Shown: positions 44,368-52,946 of the stretch, one piece after another
Layout of the letters: every line of letters begins with the position of its first letter
Position numbering within the stretch: position 1 is the stretch's first letter
Assembly (NCBI RefSeq): GCF_013391405.1
Contig: NZ_JACBFD010000003.1
Span: 124,001 to 188,000, forward strand
Direction of reading: 5' to 3'
Origin: Staphylococcus sp. GSSP0090
Lineage (GTDB): Bacteria > Bacillota > Bacilli > Staphylococcales > Staphylococcaceae
DNA length: 64,000 nt
The notes under the pieces: model-generated
What the model was told of the DNA's origin: nothing
Databases searched by the model: none
The model's input: the letters and a program-made list of their open reading frames with translations, nothing else
Program-made: the position numbers and the translations under genes

Positions 44368-45903
44368 ATGAGTAAGTTGTTTGAAAAGGCACAACAATTT
44401 GGGAAATCATTTATGTTGCCAATAGCTATATTACCAGCAGCAGGGTTATTACTAGGTATTGGTGGTGCATTGAGCAATCCGAATACAATCAAAGCCTATC
44501 CAGTATTGGATATAGCGCTTTTACAAAATATATTTATTTTAATGTCAGCAGCAGGAAATATCGTTTTTCAAAATTTACCGGTTATTTTTGCGGTGGGTGT
44601 GGCATTAGGTTTAGCAAAAAGTGATAAAGGCACGGCAGGTCTAGCGGCTATGCTTGGATTTTTAATTATGAATGCATCCATGAATGGTATGTTGACCATT
44701 ACGGATACACTAGCCAAAGCGCATTTAGCAGAAGAAGGTCAAAGCATGGTTCTGGGCATACAAACCGTGGAAACTGGTGTGTTCGGAGGTATTATCACTG
44801 GTATAATGACAGCGCTTTTACACAATAAATTTCACAAAATATCTTTGCCAGCATATCTGGGATTTTTTGGCAGCTCCAGATTTGTTCCAATCATTACGGC
44901 AGTTTCTTCAATTGTATTAGGTGTGGTGATGTTTTTTATCTGGCCAACCGTTCAAGGGTGGATATTTGGTGTCGGCGGTATAGTAGATAAAACAGGAGTT
45001 ATTGGCACGTTTTTCTTTGGATTTATATTGCGACTACTAGGACCATTTGGTTTGCATCATATTTTTTATTTACCATTTTGGCAAACGGCATTGGGAGGGT
45101 CATTAGAAGTCAAAGGACATATGGTTCAAGGTACACAAAATATATTCTTCGCTCAGTTAGGTGATCCGGATGTGACGAAATACTATGCTGGTGTGTCACG
45201 TTATATGTCAGGCAGATTCATAACAATGATGTTTGGACTTTGTGGGGCAGCATTAGCTATATATCATACAGCAAAACCTGAGCGTAAAAAGGTAGTCGGT
45301 GGTTTAATGCTATCTGCAGCATTAACATCATTCTTAACAGGAATTACTGAACCACTAGAATTTAGTTTCCTATTTGTCGCACCCATATTATATGTGATTC
45401 ATGCCGTTTTAGATGGACTTGCATTTATGATGGCTGACATTTTCAATATCACTGTAGGTCAAACATTTAGTGGTGGTTTCATTGATTATTTATTATTTGG
45501 TGTACTTCAAGGCAATGATAAGACGAATTTTTTATGGGTCATTCCAATTGGTATTGTTTGGTTTATGCTATATTACGTCATTTTTAGATATCTTATTATG
45601 AAATTTAATTTTAAAACGCCTGGTCGTGAAGATGAAGGTGCAACAGAAACTGTAGAAGCAACGGATCGTGCTAAGACAATTATTGAAGCACTTGGTGGAA
45701 AGGAAAATATCGATGTCGTTGACTGTTGTGCAACTAGATTGAGAGTGACTTTGAATACAGATAAAGCCGTCGATAAAACAATGCTTACTTCCACAGAAGC
45801 ACGTGGTGTCATTCAAAAAGGTAATGGTGTACAAGTTATTTATGGACCACATGTCACTACCATAAAAAACGAAGTAGAAGAACTTTTAGAAAGTGATAAG
45901 TAA
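44368..45903 (+). CDS. PTS glucosamine/glucoside-type EIICB
   Basis: Sugar PTS permease of about 511 residues in the glucose-glucoside superfamily. The EIIC domain (~1-410) begins KSFMLPIAILPAAGLLLGIGG, has GLHHIFYLPFWQTALGG and ITEPLEFSFLFVAP; the EIIB domain (~430-511) has the phosphorylated cysteine in VVDCCATRLRVTL. No EIIA domain, so it relies on a shared EIIA-Glc. ATG at 44368 follows AGGAGG; the codon at 44314 is the -35 box. The next gene encodes glucosamine-6-phosphate deaminase, so glucosamine (GamP role) or N-acetylglucosamine is the likely sugar; an alpha-glucoside cannot be excluded. Confidence 0.85.
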   Translation: MSKLFEKAQQFGKSFMLPIAILPAAGLLLGIGGALSNPNTIKAYPVLDIALLQNIFILMSAAGNIVFQNLPVIFAVGVALGLAKSDKGTAGLAAMLGFLIMNASMNGMLTITDTLAKAHLAEEGQSMVLGIQTVETGVFGGIITGIMTALLHNKFHKISLPAYLGFFGSSRFVPIITAVSSIVLGVVMFFIWPTVQGWIFGVGGIVDKTGVIGTFFFGFILRLLGPFGLHHIFYLPFWQTALGGSLEVKGHMVQGTQNIFFAQLGDPDVTKYYAGVSRYMSGRFITMMFGLCGAALAIYHTAKPERKKVVGGLMLSAALTSFLTGITEPLEFSFLFVAPILYVIHAVLDGLAFMMADIFNITVGQTFSGGFIDYLLFGVLQGNDKTNFLWVIPIGIVWFMLYYVIFRYLIMKFNFKTPGREDEGATETVEATDRAKTIIEALGGKENIDVVDCCATRLRVTLNTDKAVDKTMLTSTEARGVIQKGNGVQVIYGPHVTTIKNEVEELLESDK

Positions 45904-45954
45904 GGTATGCAAATTAATGATTATTAATAGTTTAGAGAAAGTTTGGGTGAGCAG

Positions 45955-46701
45955 ATGAATGTAATGAACTTAAAAAATCGTACAGTTGGGAGTCAATATG
46001 TAGCAACAGAAATACTTAAGCAAATTATCTTCAAACCGAATGCGGTATTGGGTTTAGCCACTGGTAATACTATGGTCGAAGTTTATAAAATGCTAGCTGA
46101 CTTATTAAACATTAATCATATAGATGTATCGAATGTTGTAACGTTTAATTTAGATGAATACGTGGGCTTATCTGCAGAACATAAACAAAGCTACCATGTC
46201 TATATGGATACGCACTTATTTAAACATAACCCAACTTGGAATCATAAAAATATTTATTTACCTGTGGGGAATGCAACAAATATTAAATTAGAAAGTGAAC
46301 TTTATGAGAAACGTCTAAATGAAATAGGTTCAGCAGATATCCAAATATTGGGTATTGGTGAAAATGGACATATTGGTTTCAATGAACCTTATTCATCTTT
46401 TGAAAGTGTAACGAGAGTTGTTGATTTAACGCCTTCAACCATTCATGCTAATAGCCAACACTTTAATCATATAGAAGATGTACCTAAACAAGCGATTTCT
46501 ATGGGATTATCTTCGATTATGAAAGCAAATCGTATCATATTATTAGCATTTGGTAAAAATAAACAGCAAGCAATAAAACGTTTGTTAGCAGGTGAAGTAT
46601 CAGAAGCGTTACCAGCATCTATATTGCACAATCATTCTAATGTAGAGGTCATCATTGATGATGAGATTTTCACTTCAATCATAGAAGATGGAACATTGTA
46701 A
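45955..46701 (+). CDS. nagB: Glucosamine-6-phosphate deaminase
   Basis: Converts glucosamine 6-phosphate to fructose 6-phosphate and ammonia. The 248-residue product has VLGLATGNTMVEVYKML (phosphate loop), the conserved FNLDEYVGLSAEHKQSYH with catalytic aspartates, and ILGIGENGHIGFNEPYSSF with the catalytic histidine. The short C-terminus, without the allosteric site residues, fits the NagB/GamA enzymes of Firmicutes. Start at 45955 is favoured; 45964 is also possible and the ribosome site (GGGTGAG) is modest. It follows the EIICB gene by about 50 bases, so import and catabolism are linked. Ends in a terminator. Confidence 0.92.
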   Translation: MNVMNLKNRTVGSQYVATEILKQIIFKPNAVLGLATGNTMVEVYKMLADLLNINHIDVSNVVTFNLDEYVGLSAEHKQSYHVYMDTHLFKHNPTWNHKNIYLPVGNATNIKLESELYEKRLNEIGSADIQILGIGENGHIGFNEPYSSFESVTRVVDLTPSTIHANSQHFNHIEDVPKQAISMGLSSIMKANRIILLAFGKNKQQAIKRLLAGEVSEALPASILHNHSNVEVIIDDEIFTSIIEDGTL

Positions 46702-46720
46702 GTGAGATATAAATAATCAT

Positions 46721-46776
46721 ATGCGTCCTTCAAAGTAGACATTCTAAAAATGAAAACTTTGGAGGGCGCATTATTA
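46721..46776 (+). terminator. Terminator of the EIICB-nagB operon
   Basis: Stem ATGCGTCCTTCAAAGT / ACTTTGGAGGGCGCAT with two G-T pairs, followed by TTATTAT. Confidence 0.78.
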
Positions 46777-46882
46777 TGTCTTGTAATCATTAAATACTCA
46801 TTTTGAAAATCAAAAGTGAGTCAATCTTGATTTTATTGAAATGGGTAAATTTTATATCATAAAAGAAATAATAATATAAAAA

Positions 46883-46912
46883 TTGATTTTTGTAAACGTT
46901 TACAATTATAAT
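46883..46912 (+). promoter_or_regulatory. Promoter of the lactonase-PTS operon with internal cre
   Basis: TTGATT (46883-46888), 18-base spacer, TATAAT (46907-46912). The perfect palindrome TTGTAAACGTTTACAA (46890-46905) fills the spacer and matches the CcpA cre consensus exactly. Carbon catabolite repression is expected; a LacI-type operator is the alternative. Confidence 0.8.
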
Positions 46913-46944
46913 GTAATTATACAATTTAAAAGGGGTGTATAGTT

Positions 46945-47793
46945 ATGGTTAATGTAAAAAAAGAGCGTATGAAAGTCTATGTTTTGGATAACGGACGCAT
47001 GAAGATGGATAAGAATTTGATGATTGCTAATTCCAATCAAGCAACATTAGATGACCCTAACGCCAATAACGAGATGCATGAATTCCCTATATATACTGTG
47101 TTTATAGATCACCCAGATGCTAAAATTCTTTTTGATACAGCTTGTAACCCGAACGCTATGGGAGATAGTGGAAGGTGGATAAGTGCGACACAAAAAGCGT
47201 TTCCGTACTTTGCTGATGAAGCTTGTCATTTACCTAATCGGTTAGAACAAATTAATGTGGATCCTAAAGAAGTAGATTTTGTCATTGCATCACATTTACA
47301 TTTAGACCATGCAGGATGCTTAGAATATTTCACGAATGCAACGATTATCGTCCATGATGATGAGTTGAGTGGTGCGATGAAAACATATGCACGCAACCAA
47401 CAAGAAGGTGCATATATTTGGGCTGATATTGATGCATGGGTGAAAAATAATTTGAAATGGAGAACAATTAAAAAAGAAGAAGATCATTTAAAACTTGTAG
47501 ATGGTGTTCGTATTTTAAATTATGGTAGTGGTCATGCATGGGGCATCATAGGTTTAGAGATTGAAAGTGCTGAACTAGGTACGATTATATTGGCATCAGA
47601 TGCCATATATACTAAGGAAAGTATAGAAGACACTTTGAAACCACCAGGTATTTTATATGATTCTATTGGATGGACGAAATCAGTTGAAAAAATTCAAAGG
47701 TTGGCAAAAGAGAAGAATGCTCAAATTTGGTTTGGACATGATGGAGAGCAATTCGAAGGATTTAGAAAATCTACGGAAGGTTATTATGAATAA
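46945..47793 (+). CDS. Metallo-beta-lactamase fold lactonase (AttM/AiiB-like)
   Basis: Zinc hydrolase of 282 residues resembling N-acyl-homoserine lactone lactonases. The double-zinc motif is IASHLHLDHAGC (HxHxDH, ~residues 115-121), with further ligands H in YGSGHAWGIIG, D in ILASDAIYTKE and H in IWFGHDGEQF. The N-terminal YVLDNGRMKMDKNLMIA matches the AttM/AiiB type. It is the first gene of a sugar PTS operon, so a sugar lactone or other lactone, rather than a quorum signal, is probably the substrate; that is inference. AGGGGTG ribosome site. Confidence 0.85.
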   Translation: MVNVKKERMKVYVLDNGRMKMDKNLMIANSNQATLDDPNANNEMHEFPIYTVFIDHPDAKILFDTACNPNAMGDSGRWISATQKAFPYFADEACHLPNRLEQINVDPKEVDFVIASHLHLDHAGCLEYFTNATIIVHDDELSGAMKTYARNQQEGAYIWADIDAWVKNNLKWRTIKKEEDHLKLVDGVRILNYGSGHAWGIIGLEIESAELGTIILASDAIYTKESIEDTLKPPGILYDSIGWTKSVEKIQRLAKEKNAQIWFGHDGEQFEGFRKSTEGYYE

Positions 47794-47848
47794 TTACTAT
47801 TTTATCAAAATAGCTTTAAAACATTAGGGTGAATGAGGAGTGTATACT

Positions 47849-48979
47849 ATGAAAACAAGAGCAGCAGTATTGCATGAGATGGGTAAAGAGGCTCCATATG
47901 TAGAAAGTCAACCTTTAACAATAGAAACATTAGAACTCCAAGGGCCTCAAGCAAATGAAGTGCTTATAAAAATAGGGGCAGTTGGTTTGTGTCACTCTGA
48001 TTTATCTGTAATCAATGGGAGTCGTCCACGTCCAATGCCAATGGTATTAGGACATGAAGCAGCTGGAGAAATTATTGAAGTAGGTGAAAATGTTTCGGAA
48101 TTTGAAGTTGGTGACCATATCGTATGTACCTTTATACCAAGTTGCGGTCATTGCATACCATGTCGTGAAGGTAGACCTGCTTTATGTGAAAATGGGGCAG
48201 CTGCAAATGAAAAAGGAGAAATGTTAGAAGGTGGATTTCGTTATCAATCTGATAATGATGAAACGATACATCATCATTTAGGTGTATCAGGTTTTGCGGA
48301 TTATGCAGTGGTATCTACAAATTCCATAGTCAAAGTAGATAAAAACATTTCATTTGAAAAGGTAGCGATTTTTGGTTGTGCAGTCATTACGGGTATTGGT
48401 GCAGTCATCAATACAGCGCGCATTAATGCAGGGAGCACTGTGGCAGTTGTGGGACTAGGCGGGATAGGCCTTAATGCTATTCTTGGGGCTCGCCTGGCAG
48501 GTGCAAGTGAAATTATCGCATTAGACATTAATGAAGATAAATTTGAATTAGCTCAATCACTAGGGGCAACTGCTGTATTTAATTCTGGTGATAAAGAAGT
48601 CGTAGAAAATGTTAAACAACATACACAAGGCGGCGTCGATTATGCATTTGAAACGGCAGGCGTAGTACCTGCAATGGATGTTGCATATCAAATTACACGT
48701 CGCGGTGGAACAACTACGACAACGGGTTTACCAGATCCCAAACATCAATTTTCATTTCCTCAAGTAACACTCGCTGCTGAAGAACGTACGATAAAAGGGT
48801 CATATGTGGGGAGCTGCGTGCCTGATCGAGATATACCACGTTTTATCAACTTATATCATCAAGGACGTTTACCAGTAAATAAACTTTTAACTGATACATT
48901 ACCATTAGAACAGATTAACGAAGGATTTGATCGCTTAGCACGAGGGGAAGCGGCACGTTTAGTAGTGACAATGGATTAG
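47849..48979 (+). CDS. Zinc-dependent medium-chain alcohol dehydrogenase
   Basis: NAD(P)-dependent dehydrogenase of about 376 residues, class III-like. Catalytic zinc ligands are in VGLCHSDLSVI, GHEAAGEII and the later FGCAVITGIGAVI; structural zinc cysteines are intact in PSCGHCIPCREGRPALC. The nucleotide site is VVGLGGIGLNAILGARLAGA with ALDINEDKF, which favours NAD. Cotranscribed with the lactonase, 55 bases downstream of it, and with PTS genes after. The substrate is not known; a sugar-derived alcohol or the hydroxy acid released by the lactonase is plausible. ATG at 47849 follows AGGAGTG. Confidence 0.87.
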   Translation: MKTRAAVLHEMGKEAPYVESQPLTIETLELQGPQANEVLIKIGAVGLCHSDLSVINGSRPRPMPMVLGHEAAGEIIEVGENVSEFEVGDHIVCTFIPSCGHCIPCREGRPALCENGAAANEKGEMLEGGFRYQSDNDETIHHHLGVSGFADYAVVSTNSIVKVDKNISFEKVAIFGCAVITGIGAVINTARINAGSTVAVVGLGGIGLNAILGARLAGASEIIALDINEDKFELAQSLGATAVFNSGDKEVVENVKQHTQGGVDYAFETAGVVPAMDVAYQITRRGGTTTTTGLPDPKHQFSFPQVTLAAEERTIKGSYVGSCVPDRDIPRFINLYHQGRLPVNKLLTDTLPLEQINEGFDRLARGEAARLVVTMD

Positions 48980-48989
48980 GGGTGTTCAT

Positions 48990-50297
48990 GTGAGTAAATT
49001 TAATGACACATTGGAAAAGTATTTGTTGCCGGTCGCGTCGAAGTTAGGATCGAATAAAATTTTAATTTCATTGAGGGATGGCATTATAGTTGCAATGCCA
49101 TTGATTATCATTGGATCACTATTCTTAGTCATTAGTGGAATTGCAATTCCTGGTTGGATTGAATGGTTGGAAGCACAGGGGATACAACCTTATTTAATGA
49201 AAGCAGTTAATGGTACATTTGGTTTAATGGGCTTGGTTGCGAGTTTTGGGGTGGCACATAGTATCGCTCGACAGTATGATACGGATGGTGTTTCAGCTGG
49301 TATTATTTCAATGGCTGCATTTTTAGTCGTAACACCTAATGTGATGACTGGAGGTAAAACGCCGGAAGAAGCGATACCTCAAATGTATATGGGGAGCCAG
49401 GGACTTTTCGTAGCCTTAATTATAGGTATTTTTTCTGGGCTAATCTTTCAATGGTTTATCAATAGAAATATTCGGATTAAAATGCCCGCTCAAGTTCCAC
49501 CTGCTGTAGCAAAAAGTTTTAGTGCATTGATACCTGGCGCTGTCATTATTTTGTTGTGGCTAATTATCTATATAGCTTTAGATAACTTGCCGTTTGGTAA
49601 TATACATGACCTTATTGTGAATACGTTAGGTGTGCCTTTAAGTTTAATGGGAGGTACTTTAATAGGCACGATTATATTGGTAGGCCTAAATAGTGCATTT
49701 TGGTTTGTAGGTATTCATGGGGCTAATGTAGTCAATGCAGTCATGCAGCCTATCTGGCTCAAAAATATAGATGAAAATCGAATTGCATATCAAGCCAATC
49801 CTCATGGCGATTTACCGCATATCATTACACAACCTTTTATAGATAACTTTGTATTTATGGGTGGGGGCGGCTCAACGATTGGCTTAGTAATTGTCATTGC
49901 AATATTAGCCTTTAAAAAACGTTCAAGTAAAATTACTAAAACAATGGCACCACTGACATTGATGCCAGGTATATTTAATATTAATGAACCGACCTTATTT
50001 GGTTTACCAGTCGTACTCAATGTTAGGTTAATTGTGCCGTTTATATTGGCACCGATGATCAATGCGACGATTACTTACTTTGCAATGGCAAGTGGACTTG
50101 TTCATTTAACGAATGGTACTGCTATGCCTTGGACAATTCCACCCATTATTAGTGGATTCTTAGCTACTGGCCATATTAGTGGATCCTTAGTACAAATGGT
50201 TTGTATCGTTGTTGATATTTTACTGTATTATCCATTTTACAGAACGATGGAGAAATATAATTTACATTTAGAGCAAAAAGAAGCGGATGAAACATAA
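48990..50297 (+). CDS. PTS EIIC, lactose/cellobiose family
   Basis: Membrane permease of 435 residues and about eight to ten helices in the lactose/cellobiose (CelB/LicC) PTS family. Typical segments are LGSNKILISLRDGIIVAMPLIIIGSLFL at the start, WFVGIHGANVVNAVMQPIW and PGIFNINEPTLFGLPVVLN near the substrate site, and GTAMPWTIPPIISGFLATG. The start is GTG at 48990 after AGGGGTG. It works with the EIIB and EIIA at 51258 and 51589. No 6-phospho-beta-glucosidase lies in the operon, so the usual beta-glucoside function is doubtful. Confidence 0.9.
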   Translation: MSKFNDTLEKYLLPVASKLGSNKILISLRDGIIVAMPLIIIGSLFLVISGIAIPGWIEWLEAQGIQPYLMKAVNGTFGLMGLVASFGVAHSIARQYDTDGVSAGIISMAAFLVVTPNVMTGGKTPEEAIPQMYMGSQGLFVALIIGIFSGLIFQWFINRNIRIKMPAQVPPAVAKSFSALIPGAVIILLWLIIYIALDNLPFGNIHDLIVNTLGVPLSLMGGTLIGTIILVGLNSAFWFVGIHGANVVNAVMQPIWLKNIDENRIAYQANPHGDLPHIITQPFIDNFVFMGGGGSTIGLVIVIAILAFKKRSSKITKTMAPLTLMPGIFNINEPTLFGLPVVLNVRLIVPFILAPMINATITYFAMASGLVHLTNGTAMPWTIPPIISGFLATGHISGSLVQMVCIVVDILLYYPFYRTMEKYNLHLEQKEADET

Positions 50298-50324
50298 GAA
50301 ACCTAAATAAAGGAGATTTGTCTC

Positions 50325-51221
50325 ATGGTAAAAAGATTATTAAGTGCGAATGCATCTGAAATTGTACAAATGACAGCTACAGAATTAAAGCAAAGTATTA
50401 AAGCGAGTGATGGTCGTGTTGTATTATCCGAAAATGTAGTCTCACGTACACCGGTCATTCCTGATATCACAAATGCTGAACTGGCACGTGCATTCGGTGC
50501 AGATTTAATTTTATTAAATGGCTTAGATGCGTTTGAACCTAAAGTTGTTAATGTCAGTGAAGATAAGCAAGTAATCGATGAATTGAGACGTCTGATTGGT
50601 AGACCGATTGGTGTCAATTTGGAACCAGTTGATGATACTGCAACGATGGCAGAAGAAAAATTAAATATTGTCGAAGGCCGTCAAGCAAGTTCAAAAACGG
50701 TAAAGGCATTAGAAAAATTAGGCATTAACTTTATATGTATGACAGGTAATCCTGGCACGGGTGTAACGAATGATAAAATTATAGACGCCATTTCAGAGAC
50801 AAGAAAACATTTTACAGGACTTATTATAGCTGGAAAAATGCATAGTGCTGGCGTAGATGAGCCTGTAATAACCGAAGCGTATGTAAATCAATTTATAGAT
50901 GCTGGTGCAGATATTATTCTTGTACCCTCGATTGGCACGGTTCCAGGATTTGATGAGACCCAGTTGAAAGACATTGTTAAAGCAGTACATCGTCGCGATG
51001 GTTTAGTCATGTCTGCGATAGGGACGAGTCAAGAAAGTGCGGATCCAAGCACTATAAGAGACTTTGCTATACGTAATAAAATTTGCGGTGTTGATATTCA
51101 ACATATCGGTGATGCTGGATACTGCGGACTTGCACCAGTCAATAATATTTTTGAATTAAGCAAAGCCATTAGAGGAGAAAGACATACCGTATCTATGATA
51201 GCGAGATCAATTCTACGTTAA
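50325..51221 (+). CDS. PTS-linked TIM-barrel protein of unknown function (PEP-phosphonomutase-like)
   Basis: A 298-residue protein with a repeating beta/alpha pattern of a TIM barrel: GRVVLSENVVSRTPVIPDITNAE, FGADLILLNGLD, GRPIGVNLEPVDD, LGINFICMTGNPGTGVT, LIIAGKMHSAGVDEP, AGADIILVPSIGTVPGF, VHRRDGLVMSAIGTSQESADPS and CGVDIQHIGDAGY. This matches proteins found inside cellobiose-type PTS operons that are often mislabelled as HAD-like hydrolases; no HAD aspartate motif is present. The late histidine and aspartates suggest a metal or phosphate site. It could be an aldolase, isomerase or lyase acting on the imported sugar phosphate. I know of no established reaction. Confidence 0.78.
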   Translation: MVKRLLSANASEIVQMTATELKQSIKASDGRVVLSENVVSRTPVIPDITNAELARAFGADLILLNGLDAFEPKVVNVSEDKQVIDELRRLIGRPIGVNLEPVDDTATMAEEKLNIVEGRQASSKTVKALEKLGINFICMTGNPGTGVTNDKIIDAISETRKHFTGLIIAGKMHSAGVDEPVITEAYVNQFIDAGADIILVPSIGTVPGFDETQLKDIVKAVHRRDGLVMSAIGTSQESADPSTIRDFAIRNKICGVDIQHIGDAGYCGLAPVNNIFELSKAIRGERHTVSMIARSILR

Positions 51222-51257
51222 ATAGTGAAACGACACTTTTAATCAGGAGGCATTTTT

Positions 51258-51578
51258 ATGGCAGAAAAAACAATTATGTTAGTATGTGCAGCGGGAATGA
51301 GTACAAGTATGTTAGTACAGAAAATGCAAAAAGAAGCTGAAAAACAACAGCTTGATAGAGAGATTTTTGCTGTTTCCACTTCAGAAGCAGATCAAAAGAT
51401 TGAAAATGATCACATAGATGTATTGTTATTGGGACCACAAGTGCGCTTTAAAAAAGATGAATATACTAAAAAGTGCGCGGAGAAAGATATACCTGTATCG
51501 GTGATTGAAATGAGAGATTATGGCACGATGAATGGAGAAAATGTATTAAATACAGCTGAGCAATTGATGACGAAGTAG
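51258..51578 (+). CDS. PTS EIIB, lactose/cellobiose family
   Basis: Soluble 106-residue EIIB. The phospho-acceptor cysteine is in IMLVCAAGMSTSMLVQKMQ near the N-terminus, the standard active loop of this family, followed by a Rossmann-like body (VLLLGPQVRFKKDEYTKKC). It passes phosphate from EIIA to the sugar held by EIIC. AGGAGG ribosome site; eleven bases ahead of EIIA. Confidence 0.93.
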   Translation: MAEKTIMLVCAAGMSTSMLVQKMQKEAEKQQLDREIFAVSTSEADQKIENDHIDVLLLGPQVRFKKDEYTKKCAEKDIPVSVIEMRDYGTMNGENVLNTAEQLMTK

Positions 51579-51588
51579 AGGTGATTCA

Positions 51589-51915
51589 ATGTCAGAAGAA
51601 GAAAAAAGCTTGGAGTTTGCCATGTCACTCATTGCATACAGTGGGGATGCGAAAAGTCATGCAATGGAAGCCATTTATGCTGCGAAAAAAGAGGCATTTG
51701 AAGAAGCTGAAACGAAATTAAAACTTGCAGAAAATGCGTTGTTAGATGCACATCATATTCAAACGAATATGCTAACTAAAGAAGCGCAAGGTGATGAAAT
51801 AAAAATGTCATTGCTAACCATTCACAGTCAAGATCATTTAATGACAGCAATTACGTTCAAAGATATGGCCGTAGAAATGATTGATTTATATAAAAAAATA
51901 GATTCGAAACCATAA
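51589..51915 (+). CDS. PTS EIIA, lactose/cellobiose family
   Basis: Three-helix EIIA of 108 residues. The pattern EFAMSLIAYSGDAKSHAMEAIYAAKK and the segment LLTIHSQDHLMTAITF, which carries the phosphorylated histidine, are typical of the LacF/CelC family. Last gene of the operon that starts at the lactonase gene; the terminator follows 22 bases later. GAGGTG ribosome site. Confidence 0.93.
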   Translation: MSEEEKSLEFAMSLIAYSGDAKSHAMEAIYAAKKEAFEEAETKLKLAENALLDAHHIQTNMLTKEAQGDEIKMSLLTIHSQDHLMTAITFKDMAVEMIDLYKKIDSKP

Positions 51916-51936
51916 ATATATTTATGAGTTATTGAC

Positions 51937-51975
51937 AAAGTACATTTTCAAAAGATTTGAAGATGTACTTTTTTT
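51937..51975 (+). terminator. Terminator of the lactonase-PTS operon
   Basis: Near-perfect stem AAAGTACATTTTCAAA / TTTGAAGATGTACTTT, then T5. Confidence 0.9.
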
Positions 51976-52081
51976 CTTCATTAATTGTAAAAGAAACGTA
52001 AAAAACGGTAATCAACTTAATTGAGTTATATGTTAATTAATTGTAATTAAACAATAAATTGATATTTGGATAAAAAAGTTA

Positions 52082-52110
52082 TTGACTTAATGAGGGGTTA
52101 GGCATAGAAT
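52082..52110 (+). promoter_or_regulatory. Promoter of tcyABC
   Basis: TTGACT (52082-52087), 17-base spacer, TAGAAT (52105-52110). Confidence 0.72.
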
Positions 52111-52114
52111 GTTT

Positions 52115-52132
52115 TTATTCCGATAAGAATAA
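52115..52132. promoter_or_regulatory. Palindrome over the tcyABC start site
   Basis: TTATTC-CGATAA-GAATAA is a perfect 6-bp inverted repeat starting five bases after the -10 box. It is placed as a repressor site; CymR, the cysteine-metabolism repressor, is the obvious candidate, but I cannot confirm its motif. Confidence 0.5.
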
Positions 52133-52151
52133 TAAGAATAGAGGGCGCGAA

Positions 52152-52946
52152 ATGAAAAAAATATTATTAGGTATACTGACATTACTTTTAGTTGTGGGAC
52201 TAGCAGCTTGTGGCACTTCTGACAAAAAAGACAGTGAGCAAAAAACGAAAACAGCTAGTGAAGATAAAACATTCGTTGTAGGTACTGAAGGCACTTATGC
52301 ACCTTTTTCATATCATGATAAAAAAGATAAACTTACAGGATATGATATTGATGTGATGAAAGCAGTAGCAAAAGAAATGGATTACAAAGTTAAATTTAAA
52401 GAAACACAATGGGATTCTATGTTTGCCGGATTAGACTCTGGTAGATTTAATGTCATAGCGAACCAAGTAGGGATTAATGATGAACGTAAAGAAAAATATA
52501 AATTCTCAGAACCTTATACGTATTCAGAAGCAGTATTAGTGGTTAACAAAGATAACAAAGATATTAAATCATTTGATGATGTTAAAGGTAAGAAATTGGC
52601 ACAAACGTTTACTTCAAATTATGGTAAGTTAGCGAAATCTAAAGGTGCAGAATTAACGAAAGTAGATGGCTTCAATCAGGCTATGGATTTATTACAATCT
52701 AATAGAGTTGAAGGTACGTTTAATGACAATATTTCATACTTAGATTATAAAAAACAAAAACCTAATGCAGATGTGAAAATTATTGAAGGTAACGCTGAGA
52801 AGAGTCAATCAGCATTAACATTTAGTAAAAGAGAAGACGATGCAACAATTAAAAAAGTAAATAAAGCAATGAACAAATTAAAAGATAATGGTGAATTAGC
52901 AAAAATAAGTAAAAAATGGTTCGGCGAAGATGTTTCTAAATCTTAA
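52152..52946 (+). CDS. tcyA: Cystine ABC transporter substrate-binding lipoprotein
   Basis: Family 3 solute-binding lipoprotein of 264 residues. The lipobox VVGLAACGTS places the lipid-bearing Cys at residue ~20. The binding fold opens FVVGTEGTYAPFSYHDKKDKLTGYDIDVMKAVAKE (core GTEGTYAPFSY, GYDIDV), then WDSMFAGLDSGRFNVIANQVG and TFTSNYGKLAKSKGAE. These match the cystine-binding protein next to tcyB/tcyC in S. aureus closely, so cystine is the probable ligand; other amino acids remain possible. First gene of three, overlapping tcyB by 17 bases. Confidence 0.9.
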   Translation: MKKILLGILTLLLVVGLAACGTSDKKDSEQKTKTASEDKTFVVGTEGTYAPFSYHDKKDKLTGYDIDVMKAVAKEMDYKVKFKETQWDSMFAGLDSGRFNVIANQVGINDERKEKYKFSEPYTYSEAVLVVNKDNKDIKSFDDVKGKKLAQTFTSNYGKLAKSKGAELTKVDGFNQAMDLLQSNRVEGTFNDNISYLDYKKQKPNADVKIIEGNAEKSQSALTFSKREDDATIKKVNKAMNKLKDNGELAKISKKWFGEDVSKS

